In this document: positions 35,224 through 49,200 of the stretch, one piece after another
Layout of the letters: the number at the start of each line of letters is the position of its first letter
Numbering within the stretch: position 1 is the stretch's first letter
From: Casuarius casuarius
Taxonomy: Eukaryota; Chordata; Aves; Casuariiformes; Casuariidae
DNA: 64,000 nucleotides
Direction of reading: 5' to 3'
NCBI GenBank assembly: GCA_003342895.1
Contig: PTFA01000017.1
Span: 1,952,402-2,016,401 of the forward strand
Notes under the pieces: generated by a model
Databases searched by the model: none
What the model was told of the DNA's origin: nothing
What the model saw: the letters and a program-made list of their open reading frames with translations, nothing else
Program-made: the position numbers and the translations under genes

Positions 35224-37299
35224 GTGAGCGGGGCTGCCACCCGTGCCCAGTGCATGGGGCCGCGGCCGGAGGCGCTGGGCGAGGGGGGAGGTGGTGCTGG
35301 GGAGGCCGGGGAAGGGGGGGAGTGTGTGCAGGGGGGTCTTGAGGAGGAGAGGGGTCAGGGGGAAAATAGCTGCGAGGGGAGCGTGGGAAACGGGCAGCCG
35401 GCTTTGGGCCTCGGGGAAAGGGGGTGTGAAAAATGACACTTCTGGCCCTTGCAGTCACCTCAGTGTTGCCTCGGTGGTGCTGGGGCAGGGGAGGCTATAG
35501 GGCAGAGCAAGCCCGACATCCTTGCTGGTGTGATCTTTTTCCAAAAACCCTGTCCAGCTCCCAGTCAGGTCGGGAGGCTAGAGTGATGTGTACCACGAGG
35601 ACAGGCCAGCCAGAAGTCTCTGAGCTGGCTTGTTCAAATGATGCGTGTTCCCCACTCTCGATCCAGACCTGGAAACACAAGGGAGAGTGGAGTTGAGACG
35701 GTATTTTTCTGGACAAGGGTTGGCTTGCGTATGGCCAGGCACAGAGTGACCCAGGATTAGGTCTAAACAAGTGAGTTTAGAAGCGTGCGCTGAGGAAGGA
35801 AGTTTGCCCGTATTGCCCACTCTGCCGGGTCTCCGGCTGGTGGCTGGTCCCTGATGGTTCAAAAGAAAGCTGCTGCTCAAAGTGGCTACCTGGCTACTTG
35901 GGCAGGTTCGGAGAGAATTGGGAGCTTTCTGAGCAAGCAGGGGAAGCTTCTGAATCAATATAAACTATTAAAAGAAATCAAGGTGAGTATGTGGATGTGC
36001 TGCAGGCTGTTTTTTCTCGTATCCTTATTATCAGGCCTTAGGAAACTGGGGGATTCCCAGAGTTCATGTTACATCCATGTTGATGCCCATCTTTCATAAG
36101 AAGAACCTTTAAGAGTTTTGCCCACAAGATTAAAGAATACTTCTCAAGACATTACTCTTGCTTTAAATTCTCATATGATGGTGAGTCTGTTTCAACCCCT
36201 AATAAGTCGTGCAAATATTGAGGAACCTCACATCCGCTTTATTTTTTTAACGTCAACTTCCCCGTCAGGGGATTTTGTTATGCCTTTGCTATCAAGATTG
36301 AAAAGTGTGCTCTACACGTAACAGTGCATATAAGTACACAACTGCGAAGCAGCAATTTCTTTGTGTCTCTCTGGTATTTGTGTAGCCCTCCTGAAATGTG
36401 AGTATGATGCTGCACTGGTGGTCTCATCAATGCAAAACTAAAGCAGCAAAATTATTTCTGTTTCTGCTGATAGTCCTTTTAATGTATATGCATACACTTG
36501 CTCTGCATTTGTAGTGAGAGCTTATTTTGAGACACTTATTTTGAATGGAGTTTTTCTTAAGTTGCTCCATTCTGAAATGGTATCTTTTATCTGTGAACGT
36601 GGCCTACCTTTGTAGGTCTCATTTGGCTTCATTTGTTTCAAGTCATCTTGTAGGATAAAGGTCATTTTATCAGTGATTCTTATCAGTTTGTAATAGTCAG
36701 TTACTCATTATTGGATACCACTGTAACACTCTTGTTACGTCTAGGTTTATGAGCAAGTATTTTACATCATCATCCTCAGTGTTCATAAGAAATAATCATA
36801 TAGGTAGTCCTGAACCAATGGTTGTTCCAAAGGAGATTCCATTCAAAACAGTCATTGTCTATCCACTAGCAACATCTTGAGATCAGTCGGGAGGCAACTT
36901 TTTAATTCATCTAACGTGCTGTTATTTGTCAAACTTTTCAGTCAGTGCATCCTTTAGTGCTGAGTTAGCTGTGTCAAGAAAAACTCAGTTGTATTAGCAC
37001 AAGTCACCTTTGTCAATCAGGCCTGCAAGCTGTTGAAAAGGTGAGAGGTTTATTTGTCAGTATGTACTTTTTAAAAACCATGCTGAGTGTTATTAATAAT
37101 TTAGGATTAGTTCATTGTTAGGAGTCCCAAATTAACTGCAGTGTAACCGTGAGAATGCAAACATCCTTAATACAAAATGCTGTTAAGCTCATTTTAGTAC
37201 AGTATTTGTTTTGTCTTTTTGTTGTTTTAATAGATATTACTGCTAGCATCAACAATTTTGAATAGCTTTTTGAGCTTGCATTGCTACAGTTAGGGTTGG

Positions 37300-37319
37300 T
37301 TTTTTTTTTTTTTTTTTTT
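37300..37319. repeat. T20 homopolymer run
   Basis: Twenty consecutive T on the + strand. It might be the tail of a - strand retroposed sequence, but no recognisable body precedes it in that orientation, so I treat it as a simple run. Confidence 0.95.
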
Positions 37320-40300
37320 GTCCCTGTGGTTCCCTCGACTATGCCTTTTTTCTTAAACAGTTGGGCTGTACTGACATTTGCCCCATCCTCTGGAGTTTTC
37401 ACGATGTGTATTGTATATCTGAAACTGATGTTCAGAGAAATCAGAGCCTTTAAACCTGGTTATGAAATTATGCTGGTACATTGAGGTGAAGTGCTTTTAT
37501 CTTGGTACTTGCTGCTTCATTTTCTCCTATTACATGCTATAGATGGGGAAATTTTTGGTTCCTTTAACAGTCTTGTGGAATGATAACATCCTATTGCTTC
37601 ATTCTGCAGAGGGTCAGAAAGTATCCATTACACTTTCCACTTTTCTGTTATGCCTTTTTTTTTCTTTAATCTTGCCAGTATCAGCTAACGGTGGACCTAA
37701 ATTTCATCTTGGATTTTCATTTCCATGATGCTTAAAAGTGCTCTCTCTCTCTTTTTTTTTTTTGGTTGTCTCTAAATACAGTAGACTGTCATTGTTTCCG
37801 TATCATTTTAGCTATGCCCTTCTAGCTTTTTTGAATATATATCAAGCTATCATGCAAAAATATCGGAACTAATAATTGTTCATTTACATGTAACATTCCC
37901 AATCAGCTATTCCACAATTTCTTTAAGCTTTGAAAAAATCAGTCATTTTTAATGTCTGTATTTATATATAATTGATTGTTGCCATACTCTTTTTGCAGAG
38001 TATGTGTTGGATTGGGACTGTTGTTATTGATACAGTTCTTAAAGAAGAGCACTAAGAATGAGTTTCAGTATGAGCAATCCCATGGCTCATGACGAACTTT
38101 CTGTGTTAGGAAATTATCGTGTTTTTGTTTAAAAAAAAATTAAGGAAGTTCTGTTACTCGCTGTATGAGATGTCTCGCACATCTCTCCCATACTGAAGGT
38201 ATAATTATAATGTATATTTATTTTCTTTACACTGTGGGCAGAAGTTTGAGAAGCAGTTCTTCTTGCTCTGGGAGTAGGGGTTCTCTAAAAGATGCTTGCC
38301 AGTACCCATCTTTAGCTTTACTTTAATTGGTAAACATCTGTTAAAGCTTAAGGACTGAACAGTAGGGTCCTCTCATGCGGAATAGTAACAGTGGGGCATT
38401 TGATAAGAGTGCTATCTATTATCCCTTTTTCCCCACTCTGCCTGAATGAAACTAATTATAACCATTTACTTAAGGTTCGAGCAAGTTTATGCACCTTATT
38501 TAGTAGGAACCTCTAATACAGTGATTCTTGGAATTGGCATCTTTCATGACATAACCACCAAGCATTAAGGACAGAGTGCAAAGAGAAAGATCAGCAGGAA
38601 CCTCTTTTTCCTGTCTGCAGGCAGACTTCTAGTAGACCATTTTTTAATACATCGCTGAAAAGAGCCCTGCAAAAACATCTATATTCCGTAATGAGGGTAT
38701 GATGTCTCTTTTGTCGTTGAGTGTACCCATTACTGACTTTTCACCATTTGAAATCTTACAATGAATGTAAGAGTATGTTATGCCTGAAGTAAGCTGTTGA
38801 AGATTGACAGGTCATGCAGAATGACCCTGATCTTCAGAAATTGGTAAATTTTATAAGATGTTTTGTTGAAGGGGAACTTGCAAGCTCTGCAGCACTTGCA
38901 AGAGCAAGCTGGCAACAAATATGTGAAATTATGGCTTGTTAACCAAAAGTCGCTTTGCTCAGTCTTTGCTAGAAACAAGCTGTGAACAAATTTATGTTTG
39001 GCAGAAGCAAATGATGATAACTAGCTGGTAGAGAAGCCACATAGATGAATGGCATGTTTGCATACATTGACTGAATCTCTGGGAAGAAAAGGTGCCATGA
39101 TTTTTAGACTGAGAGCCACAGATACCAGGCATTGGTGTGAAGGTTTTTACACAAAATAATACCTATTTTTACACAAGAAGGGCAAGCCTAGGAGCTCACT
39201 GAGGATTTTTAAAATATTTAGAGTTATGCCATGAAGAAAATCAAACTATGGGCCCTCTAGTGAGTTCGTAAACCATTTAAGGGACATGGTGAAAAGGTGA
39301 GTGTGGTTTGGTTAGTGATGTTACAAATTGTGTGATTCAGGCTCTTCATGCCCTTACTATAGCTGCATAGAAACTGTCAGTTCTGGATGTACTAAGAAAG
39401 CAAACATGATGTCAAAGTTAAATGTGTGCTCTGTACCTATGGAGGGTGAGATGCTAGACAGACAAGTAAAAGCTGCTTCTCTTTCGACATGGAGCTTTAC
39501 CAAGGCTTATTGCCAGAAGTCTTTGGCCACAAGGCTGGGTGAGGGAATGGTACTCCAGTCTAGAGCGGTATGAGTTTTGGATGCTCCCATTTTGGTTTTG
39601 TGCAATCATGTTTCTGTGGCTGAGGTCCTTTTACCTCATGAAGGATGCACGGCGATCTGTTTTGATGCTTGGAATGTTTCTTGGATTTTTTGGCCACAGC
39701 GTTTTGAGAGGACTGCAGTATTGCTGCACCCCCAGAAGTCGGCAGGGTGAGTCAACTAAAAGGCGGATAAACTAGAGAGAGGCTGGAGGGTACTCCTCTA
39801 ACAATCCAGGAAACAGGCGTCTGATCATTTGTGAGTGGAAGTGCATTGTCTGATACTCTGATAACTGTCTCTGCTGCCCTGTCTTCAGAAAAAGCCAGTG
39901 TTAGACTTGGGAGAGGGGCCCAGGCAGAGGTTGAACCGTGGGTCCTTCTTACTTCCTTAACATGGCCAAACCATTCTCAACATAAGTGAACCCTAATTTC
40001 TTGTCCCTGAAAGTCTTTTCTCATGCTACACCATGGAAGAAGAAGGAGGAAATGTACATTCTGGCTCCTAATTTTGAGGCTCTGGCAGTCACTGAAGGAA
40101 CCGCCGTTACTTGTGCCTGGCTTGCCTGAAGCCCTCTGCCCTCTGAAGGCCAGTATCCCCATTGCAGACTTGGCAGGGGTGCTTCACCTTCTCCAGCCTA
40201 AAGGCTAGTGTGTCAGGGTGAACATTTGTCACTAGTTTAAGCTAATATACAGCATGGTAACTAGGGTAGCTGAGCTGGAGACACCTGCTTCTCTTGCTGA

Positions 40301-43300
40301 CTCTGCCGCAGGGATTGTAATCTCTGACAGGAAGATGAGGATGACAGCTGAGGGCAATAACTTCTTAAATAAACTTTGGCAAACCTAGCTGCTGCAATTT
40401 ATCTTTGCCCCGGGTGTGACAGTGAACAGCGGGGAAAGAGTTAAGGGTTAGCAGCCTGATGCTTAACTCAGCAGACAGATTTTGCTGTTTTTCTGAGGAA
40501 TACTTAATACTTTTTCCTTCCTTTCTTTTCTCCTCCAACTGCTTCAATGGGTTGAAAGTGTGTTTTACTTAAAGCTGAGAGGATATGTATACCATGTGAT
40601 CCAGAACTGTGAAAAGGAGCAAACAAACCACCTTCAGAACTGGAAGGTGATAGCAGTGTTAGCTGAGTGTCAGCTAAGGTGAACTAGGTTGGATGTTGTG
40701 CCACTTTAATACAACAGCAGAGCTGTCAGGACCGGACCAGTTATCTCTGAGTGGCACTGCATATCTAGAGCAACCATGGGTGTCTCCAAGAAAGCCCTAC
40801 CTTGTGCCATTTAGTTATAACCGTAAATATTCTGATGATGAGACCCTGTAATGTACTCATACTGTAATCCTTTCAGATCAGATGTGTGAGGTGAGATTTA
40901 AACAATAGTAACAAGTCTGATACAACCCATCAACTATATGTGTTGTTATGTTATGATGTGTCACAGCACAAGTACTGTGACATATGCACTACATTCAGGA
41001 GATATGTTTTACTTTAATGATATTAGTTGGGGTCAATTTCCAACATGAAGTCTTACAGAAATGCTTGTTTGCATTCAGAGACTTGCATACTTTCCCTCAA
41101 CAGTGGAGTACATTATTTTGCTGTCACCTGTGAAAAATGGCTTTGTACCAACCTTGTTTGTGTTTTTAATGTTTTTTTTTCAATGTGTAACCTGAATGGC
41201 ATCACTTTAACTCAACTTGCATGTATTCTATGTAATAGCTCCTTCAATGTCAGTTGAATAAGCTTAGAAACGTCTAAGTAAATAACCATGAAGAGGTTAT
41301 ATGGAATTCATTCACTTTTCTTTGGTGTATTGCCCAGAGACAAATGCAAGGTCAGAACTGGATTCAGACAATGATGAAGATATTACAAACAAAAGGAAGA
41401 AGTATGCCTTAATTCCCTAATGGAGAGACATTCCGTTTTATTATTTCTCCTTTTGGAATGAATATCTCTTTTTATTTGTGATTAGTAAGACGGAAGGAAG
41501 TACTGACAATCCAAAACTAGTATGAGTTCTCAGTGTTTAACAAAGCTTTGAATGAAGTTGTTCGCATGATTAGCACCAGATGTTATGAGGTGGAAACTTG
41601 CACTTCTTTCATTGCTCTAAGGTGAACGTATGTAGGTGTGCATGTACTATCTATCTGTGGTGACTCGTTTTTGTGCCAGTCTTGGGTGTTTGGACAGTTT
41701 CATGCCATCCTGTGGCATGTGCATGGTAAGAAACTTAGCAAATCTTTGTCTTGTTTTATAAATATTAATGTATATTAATTAGAAACAAACTACCTTAGCT
41801 TACTATATAACCTTGTAAGAAGAATCACCTTACAGTAATCCAAAAAGGATGTGAAGGAAATGGTAGGAGAGAAAATCCAAATTAAAGTTTATCATAAATG
41901 AGAATCAGGAAATAAAGGTAAGTGCTGTCACTATTTATTTACTTCACTGTGTTTAAGTAGATCCTTATTTTGAAGTAGCATGTATTTTTATCTTTGCTTG
42001 TGTATGTGGCAAGGTACATATGAGCACCTACAAAACACTCCTACAAATATATTTGAAAGTGTTTACTGTGTCCATTTTCAAGATTTTTGTATTTTGTAAT
42101 AGGGCAGCGAGTGAAATTCATTATGGTGACTATTTTTGGAGTGTATTAAATGCCACGCATGTGGCTGATGAATTTATGATGAGAAAAGGGGTATGTGTTA
42201 TAGACAAACCAAAACCTCTTTCTCAACAGTTGTAAATTAGAGGGTAGATCTGATTCAACTTTTACATCATTGTCAGGAAGTCCCGCAAGATGCAATATAT
42301 CAATGTTTCAAGGTACTACCGATAATCTCTGCTCAGTCTGTGCTTCACTGGCAATCAGAAAATAAGCTGTCCTAGCTAAACTTTTGAATAGTTTTGTGTT
42401 GTTCCCACTGCTTGAAGTTTATGGAACAACAGCAGTTCTATGCAAAGAGCTGGAACTAAGCAATTGCTGTCAGTAGGTCTACTGAGTAATACATGAAACT
42501 TACTGGTGTTACTTAGAAGGAAGGATTTGGGATAGGAAGGAACTTCTCTCCTCTTTGCTTTCGGGGGAAGATGGACTTCTGTATATTCCTGTTCTGGGTT
42601 TTATTTTGTCACAAATAGCTGGGATCAAATCTGTCAGTGAATAAATTCCATCAAAATTGTTGTGTAGGATGCTGTCTAACTTGGTGTACAGAATGCGATC
42701 TGTCCAGGAACGTGTATTTAATATGCATCAGAAAGCTTTGTCAGTTGTCAGTTTAGTTTTAATGATGCATTTGGTTAGAACGCTACTGTTCCTCTGGATA
42801 ACTATTTTAAAAGGATGCAGTCATCTCAAATACTCTGCTTGAACGTTTCAGAGTTGTTACAGTTGGAATAACATAATATTTTGATAGTTAAAGACTAGCA
42901 TTTTTCTGTTTAGTTTGTATAATTGACACTGTTTTGTGCACTGTTAATTTCATAACATCATTTTGCGTGGTTGGTAACTCTGACTTGAAAGTGAGTATTT
43001 ACTAGTAAATATCACAAAGCTGAGAGAATGTTTTTTCTTAAAGACCTTTTTCAAAGCTTGGATTTCAGATCTCTTCATTTATCTTTTTTTTGACAGACGA
43101 AGAATTTCTTGAAGGAAACATTTGTGTTTAAAAGAGTTGTGGTTAGTCCCTTCTATAAATTAAAAAGATTTTAGATCTATGTCTTCACATTCATGTGTAT
43201 CAAAAGCCTAGATGTTATTATTGCGTGACTCGTGTATAAACGGACAATGTTAGCAGTACACTTCTTTCTCCTGTTCTTCCCTCAGCATGGAAATTTGCTG

Positions 43301-46259
43301 GGAGGTTTATAGAAAAAAGGAAAAAAAAGAAAAGCAAGTTTAGCCTCTACCATTTCATCTTCTCTGCTCGTCTTTCTCTCCTCGTGAGTGTAAAAGTTCA
43401 ATGTGAGAAGGGTCCCTGTAGTCAGGACCGTATTGTCAAATCTGTGTCACTTGGTTTTGCAGGTAGGCACAGAGGTGTTCTAGGTGCTGAATCTGCAGAG
43501 AAGGTGTCTTCTCCCCAAGTATAATACAGATCGTGTGGATTGTTTTTTGTTTTGATTCACTCTGCAGGCGGTTCTGGAATTCTTCATACAAGTAAAGATT
43601 GTTCTGATTACTGATAAAAGAAAAACCAAGGGCTGCGTATGCACACAGGTCAGTGAATTCAAAAGTTCACTTTTTTTTTTTAAAGAATTCTAAGCTTATA
43701 CAAGCACATTTTTTTCAATATAGTTCCAAAGTTACTAAAAAAAAACAAAGAAGAAGTGTCATGTGTATCCCATTTGACCATGAGAAGTTGTCAAGTGGAT
43801 CTCTGGTTGTACGTTGTTGCATTTCAGGTTGATTCTGGGCAGTGTCAGAGGGAGCTCCTTGCAAAGCTCCGGGAGCTGACAGGCTTGAGTCAGCCAGGAT
43901 GGGCACACAGAGCTGCTCATTTGTGAGCCTGGTTCCTGGCCACTCATCTGCATTGCACTGACTGCACACTTTTCATTCTTGCTGTGCTGTGTGTAGGATA
44001 TTCTTCATATATTTAAGAACTCTTTTGGTAAGAGCTGAGCTCAAAAGTGATTTTTTTTTTTCAAGGACAACATGATATGGGTTAATTCAATTGCTTTAAT
44101 TTCTGTTCCCCCATAAAATTGACAAATGATGATAGAAACCCAGTAGCTCACTTTATGCTCTGCTGTCATGTCGTGCTTTTATCAGTGTAATCCTATGTTG
44201 CTTTTTTATCACATTAGGGTGGGATGTTAACAGATGTTGATGTACTTCCTAGTTAAATAGTAACTAATGTTCTTGTTTTGCAGATGTAGAAGTTTGAGGT
44301 AAAGTTCTTCTGCCTTGTAGGGCTTGCAGATGGAGTTGGTGCAGAACTGGGGTGAGAACTCCAGATTTTTTGGCCCCCGCCTAGATAACACTTCAAAGAT
44401 GGGTTCAAGCTGAAGCTTGCAGGCCATCCGCACTGACTGCAGACCTGTGCTCTGTTGGCGCTTGGGACATCTAGCTCCTTGCTGCACACGGGGGAGCTGC
44501 CCTTGCAGTGGGTTAAAGTATTGGATCACTAAGCATATATTTTGCGGACCTGCTGCTGCCTCCTTTCACACTGCGGTGGTGTTAGATGGATGAAATTAGG
44601 CAGACAAGGTAGCTGGAGGGTTTTTTTTAGGAGGGCCTCAGTGCTAGTTGCTACTTGCAGGTGGACTCTGTGAACAGGGTAGGATGTTTGCCTTGCACTT
44701 CCGCCTGGCTGTCAATTGCTTTAGCCTCAGGCTACCTTTGAACAGCAATATATGGGTGCCTGAGGCTGAGCCAAGAGCAGCTTGTGCAGCTGTTGCGTGT
44801 TCCTGCTCCCTGGCACAAGCTCGCTAAAAACAGTGTAGCTCCAGTCTCTGCTGAGGATGGTGGGCTCGAGCTGGCAGCTGATGGGCCAAGCGTGGCCAAC
44901 AGTATGATTCCAGCTAGCCTGACTTTCACACAGGGTTGCTGCCTTTCCTAGGAGGTTGAGGTGGCTATGGAGACACTCCAGGAGCAAAAGGTGCATCACT
45001 GCAGTTTTCAAGGAGGGCCCCGCAGCTAAGAAATGAACTGTGGCACTTAAAGCATTGGATCACTGTGTTGTGATAAACTATGCTTGCTTTTTTGCTCTTT
45101 GGAATAGTCGGTCTCCCAAAAGTAAGTGATTCTGCTGTGTCTTTCAAGACAGCAGGACTGAAACTTTTCAGATACTCTGTAGCACAGTGATTGACTTCTC
45201 AAAAATCTGAAAAATATTGTTCACTTAGTACCTAAAGCTTTTGAAACCTAAGCTTGAAAGGCGTTAGTTCTGCCCAAATACACCTAAATCGGCATGATAA
45301 TAAGCTTTGCTTAAGACACTTGTTTCCTGCTAGTGTCAGTGTGTCTCCCTGAGTTGTAGTACTCCGTTGCCTCCAAGCTTGCGGAAAACACATTTGCAGA
45401 CCCATGAAAACTGGTGGTGTGGAAAATAACAGGGGAGTTACCTTGTTTGTAGTTGGGATAGTGACTTACTGCGTACTTCATTGCTATCTCTCCCCATCCT
45501 CCCATATGTACTTTAAGTTTGTTACAAATACTTAGTAGCTAGCTCAGGCAGAAGAAATTATATTGGCTCAAGTGTGTTTGCCTCAGCAGTCACGGAAAAG
45601 TTGTAGGTTTTGGATAGTGCAGAAAATGATCTGCCAGTCATAATTTAATTTCAGTCTGGTGATCCTGGCTGCATCAGCTCTTCTGCTGCTGCCTTTCCCT
45701 CGTAGCAGTTGGGAGGAAACATCTTCAGAAATGCCATGGACTTGTGTGTTAGGAGGAGATACTTTTTGTTAGTTTTGCCTTTGCTGGGAGAGTGTTGTGA
45801 TGAAATGGGAGTTGGGAATTTGTAGAAGGGAACAGAGTTACAAGGCCATATTCTGTGTGTGTGTGTTGCTTTCAGATAGTCCCGTATAGTGGCTGAAAGA
45901 GGTGGCGGATGATATTCTGTCCTGTCTGTCTAATAAATTTGTGGGGTCTCAGGTCTGACGGGTGTAGTTGCTCAACCGTAACTTTGCCATTTTTGTTTCA
46001 TGCAAGCTGAGAGAGCTTTAAGGGGTCATGGAAAATATGAGTGATTCAATGTGTGCTCTCTTCTCCTGGAGTAAATACTGCTATTGATGAAAATTTTCAC
46101 TGTTACCATACTCCCTGAACACCTTTAAGAAATCCTTTGAAAAATATGCTGATTTAGCCTTGACTGGCAAAGTTAAACTTAATCCCAGCTAGTGAACCGC
46201 AGCCGAACTCTAGTTTCGGTGAAAAAAGTGGTAAATGCCAATATCCAACAGCACTTGAT

Positions 46260-46293
46260 GTTATTAACCAGCACTAGGATGCTAGTTAATAAC
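46260..46293. repeat. 14-bp hairpin in MAP3K15 intron 1
   Basis: GTTATTAACCAGCA (46260-46273) pairs with TGCTAGTTAATAAC (46280-46293) except for one C/A mismatch, around a 6-nt loop. Confidence 0.9.
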
Positions 46294-49200
46294 AAGGGGT
46301 AAAGTTCTGCACTGTTTTCCTCCAACCATGCTTCTGTCACCATGTTTAGGCTTTTTTATCTATTATATTAAAAGTCCAAATGATGAAAAATATTGATTTC
46401 ATAATAATGAATTAAGGTTCTTGCTATCTGTACAGATAAGGCTGAATGGTGATGAGTCTGAGATTTGATGTTAAGAGCAGTACAGACTTTTTCTGAATTT
46501 TTCGTCTGTTAGCTTTTCTGGGCTCCATTTAACTTCCAGCATATTTTCAGGCTGATTCTTCATTTTCTCGTTTGCTACTTTTCACTTACAAATCCAGAAA
46601 CATGGTGCCAAAGTTTTCGTTTTGATGTTGCTAACAATATCATGAATCATATAAAAGTCGCATGAAGACTTCTGGGTTGCTTAGATCATTAAATTATGTG
46701 GCGCCTTCAGGTGCATTCCAAATAGGGCATTAAATCCCCTGGTTTAACTTGTATAATAATGTTTTTCCTGTTGAGTTATTTATTAGTTTCATATTCTTCT
46801 GTTTTACCACAGGTAATGATCTCTAATCTTCCCTTCAGTTGTCATAATTATTTATCTCTACCCTGTCTGGTCTCAAGACACACTAGTGTTAAATTATGTA
46901 AAATGATGTATAAAAAATATTTATGTGCCATCTGCTGTAACACCGAAGAGACCTAATCAGGATTATACTAATAATATTGATGAATTACCATAATGCAGTA
47001 TAGGTTATACACACAGTATAATAGTTTCACAATGAAAACAAAAGCTTAAACAAATGAATTCCAGACAGCTCCTTAAAAATAAAGTGAGATCAGTTTTTAA
47101 GATTTTAGCAAGAGAGAGCTGTTTTCAGGATGAAAATAGTTACATACACAACTATGAGGAACAAGAGTTGATTATTTAGACGAGAAATGACGAAGGGCAC
47201 ATTCATGAGTGTGTTCTTTGAATGTGACTTTCTGCTGCAGAAGCAAAGCAAAGATACTGTAAAAGTTCTGTGCTAGAAGTATCCAAAATTGGTTCTGTGC
47301 AATTTTAAACAAATTCTCTATCCCCATCTCCCTTGTGTATATGTTGTAAAGATCTTTTTACTATACTTGGAAGCCTTCTGTTTTTACAAAAGCCTCTTTG
47401 CAGAAGGATTGTACCATCCCCTGCTCACTCTGTCCATCTTAATATAGGGAACCATACCAATTGATCTTTTAGACCTATGTGAAATATTGTATTATTGCAT
47501 AAAGTTCCTCATTCATTAGAAGATTTGATCAAAGTTGACATTAGCTTGTAGAAATTCTTGCTTCATGCATGTCTGTAGTGGAGGAGGTTGAACATAAATT
47601 TGGAAAGGGAAGGCTGGAAGTATATTCTGTTGAACAGGCTCTTCTGACATGGAGGATGGGATTTTTGTCAAGTGTGTTTTAATGTTTTAATTGAATGTGA
47701 TTAACTTTTGTTTCTATTCATAAAACCGAGCTTTGCTAAGCAGGTACTAGTGTATTTCTTTTATTAATCTCAGGAACTTTATAAATGAGGGAATTCTTAC
47801 CTCTTGGCAACCATACTAAATATCTGGTCGAAGTACAGAGCCCCATGCCCGTGTTTAAAAAACTGGAGATGAAAGATATTAGCATAAGTCATACGCAAAA
47901 TGCAGAACAACTGAGGCAGAAGTATTTGTGGTATCGTGTATCAGCATTGTTCAGTGAGCAGTTTACAAAACTGCATACCCCAGAAAGAGAGCTGTAACCC
48001 TGGAAACAGTAGTACTGGGGAGCGTGTTTAGATCCAGTGATGAGTGGCAGTTAATTCCATACCATCAACACTGCAGTGTACTGGCCACGACTTAGCAATT
48101 TTATTCTTTAATAAGCATTTATTGCTGGACATCTTTTCTCCACCCAAATTTACATTCCTCTCCCAGGCTCACTGTACTTGAATTACGTTTCATTTCTACA
48201 TTCATAGAGCTGGTTTGTGGTTAGATCTCCTTCCTCACTGCTCCAAGCATCCCGTTGTTCCTGCTGGAGGAGGGCTGGGAGAGGTCTCCGGGGGATGCAG
48301 TGTCTCGTCGCTGGTGTAGTCCGCATCCACCAGCATCTGACACTCTGCTTCAGTCTACTGTCAGACTGGAGCCATTCCACTGTATTCCTGGGGCTTTTTT
48401 TCACTCACATGTATGTTTTTGTGATACCATCTCCATCTCCTCTGCTAACCTTCAATTTGCTTTATTTTATTTTACCTTATTCACCCCTGTGTTAATGAAG
48501 TGTAGATAGACAAGAAAAGCTCATTCTCGTAAATCTCCCTTTATCAGTGTGAACGAACACGTAAGTGATGAATAATTTCCCTTTCAATGCAGATGTTTGC
48601 TTCTGTTCTTATGTCCATTTGTTGTGCTCCTGATGCTGCCTACGTTGTTACCTACCAGCAGTGGATAGAAAACGATTTTCAGTTGTAGACCGCTATTTGT
48701 GTGGCAATGAGCTGTGTATAGCCTTGTTTCAATGAACTCTGTTATGGATCATTGCTCACATGGCATTGTAAAATGTATTATCTGTGTGCGACATGCACGT
48801 ATTGTCTATATTCTCTCACCAGGAAGGTGATTTTGATTTCACAGCATTCTGCTCCCATGAAGCAGTTTATACAAGTGCTAAAATGCAGTTCAGGTTTTTA
48901 GACTTCTTTTTTTCCTAGATGTAATTTGATTCTAGGTCTGCCTGTTAGTTTATCTATGCTTTTGTTTTATAGATCACTCGTGTTTTCCAAAATGATTTTG
49001 TAATATTTTGGGGGAAAGGGGTTGCATAATCCAGATTTTGATATATGTGCAGAGCCACGATATACTGCTTCAGACCCGCTCAGTTTCTGTGACTCTACAG
49101 TGTGGAGTTGACCAAGAATTTTGCCCATACTGTGGAGAGCTGGACTGAAAGGGGGTTCGGTAGGTGTTGCAGGATTTGAGGTTCCTCAGGGGTACAGGTG

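Larger units (their letters stand above)
34195..35450. promoter_or_regulatory. MAP3K15: CpG island and promoter region of MAP3K15
   Basis: GC content and CpG density rise abruptly from about 34195 and fall off by about 35450. The island covers the 5' flank, exon 1 and the start of intron 1. GC boxes (GGGCGG type) occur at about 34552-34561, 34831-34836 and 34851-34857. No convincing TATA box precedes exon 1. The only AT-rich spot is the TAA/ATA tract at 34488-34516. A TATA-less, broad CpG-island promoter is likely; the start site cannot be placed from sequence. Confidence 0.85.

Noticed and set aside
39539..39775. 78-codon hydrophobic open frame in MAP3K15 intron 1
   Set aside because: It looks membrane-like because of Phe/Leu-rich T-rich DNA. 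There is no known homologue, splice context or promoter signal.
41338..41421. Possible exon with a pyrimidine tract and acceptor at 41337 and an open acidic/basic reading (NARSELDSDNDED...)
   Set aside because: No good donor follows, the only nearby GT would break the MAP3K15 frame, and the residues match no ASK-family segment. A chance open stretch is more likely.
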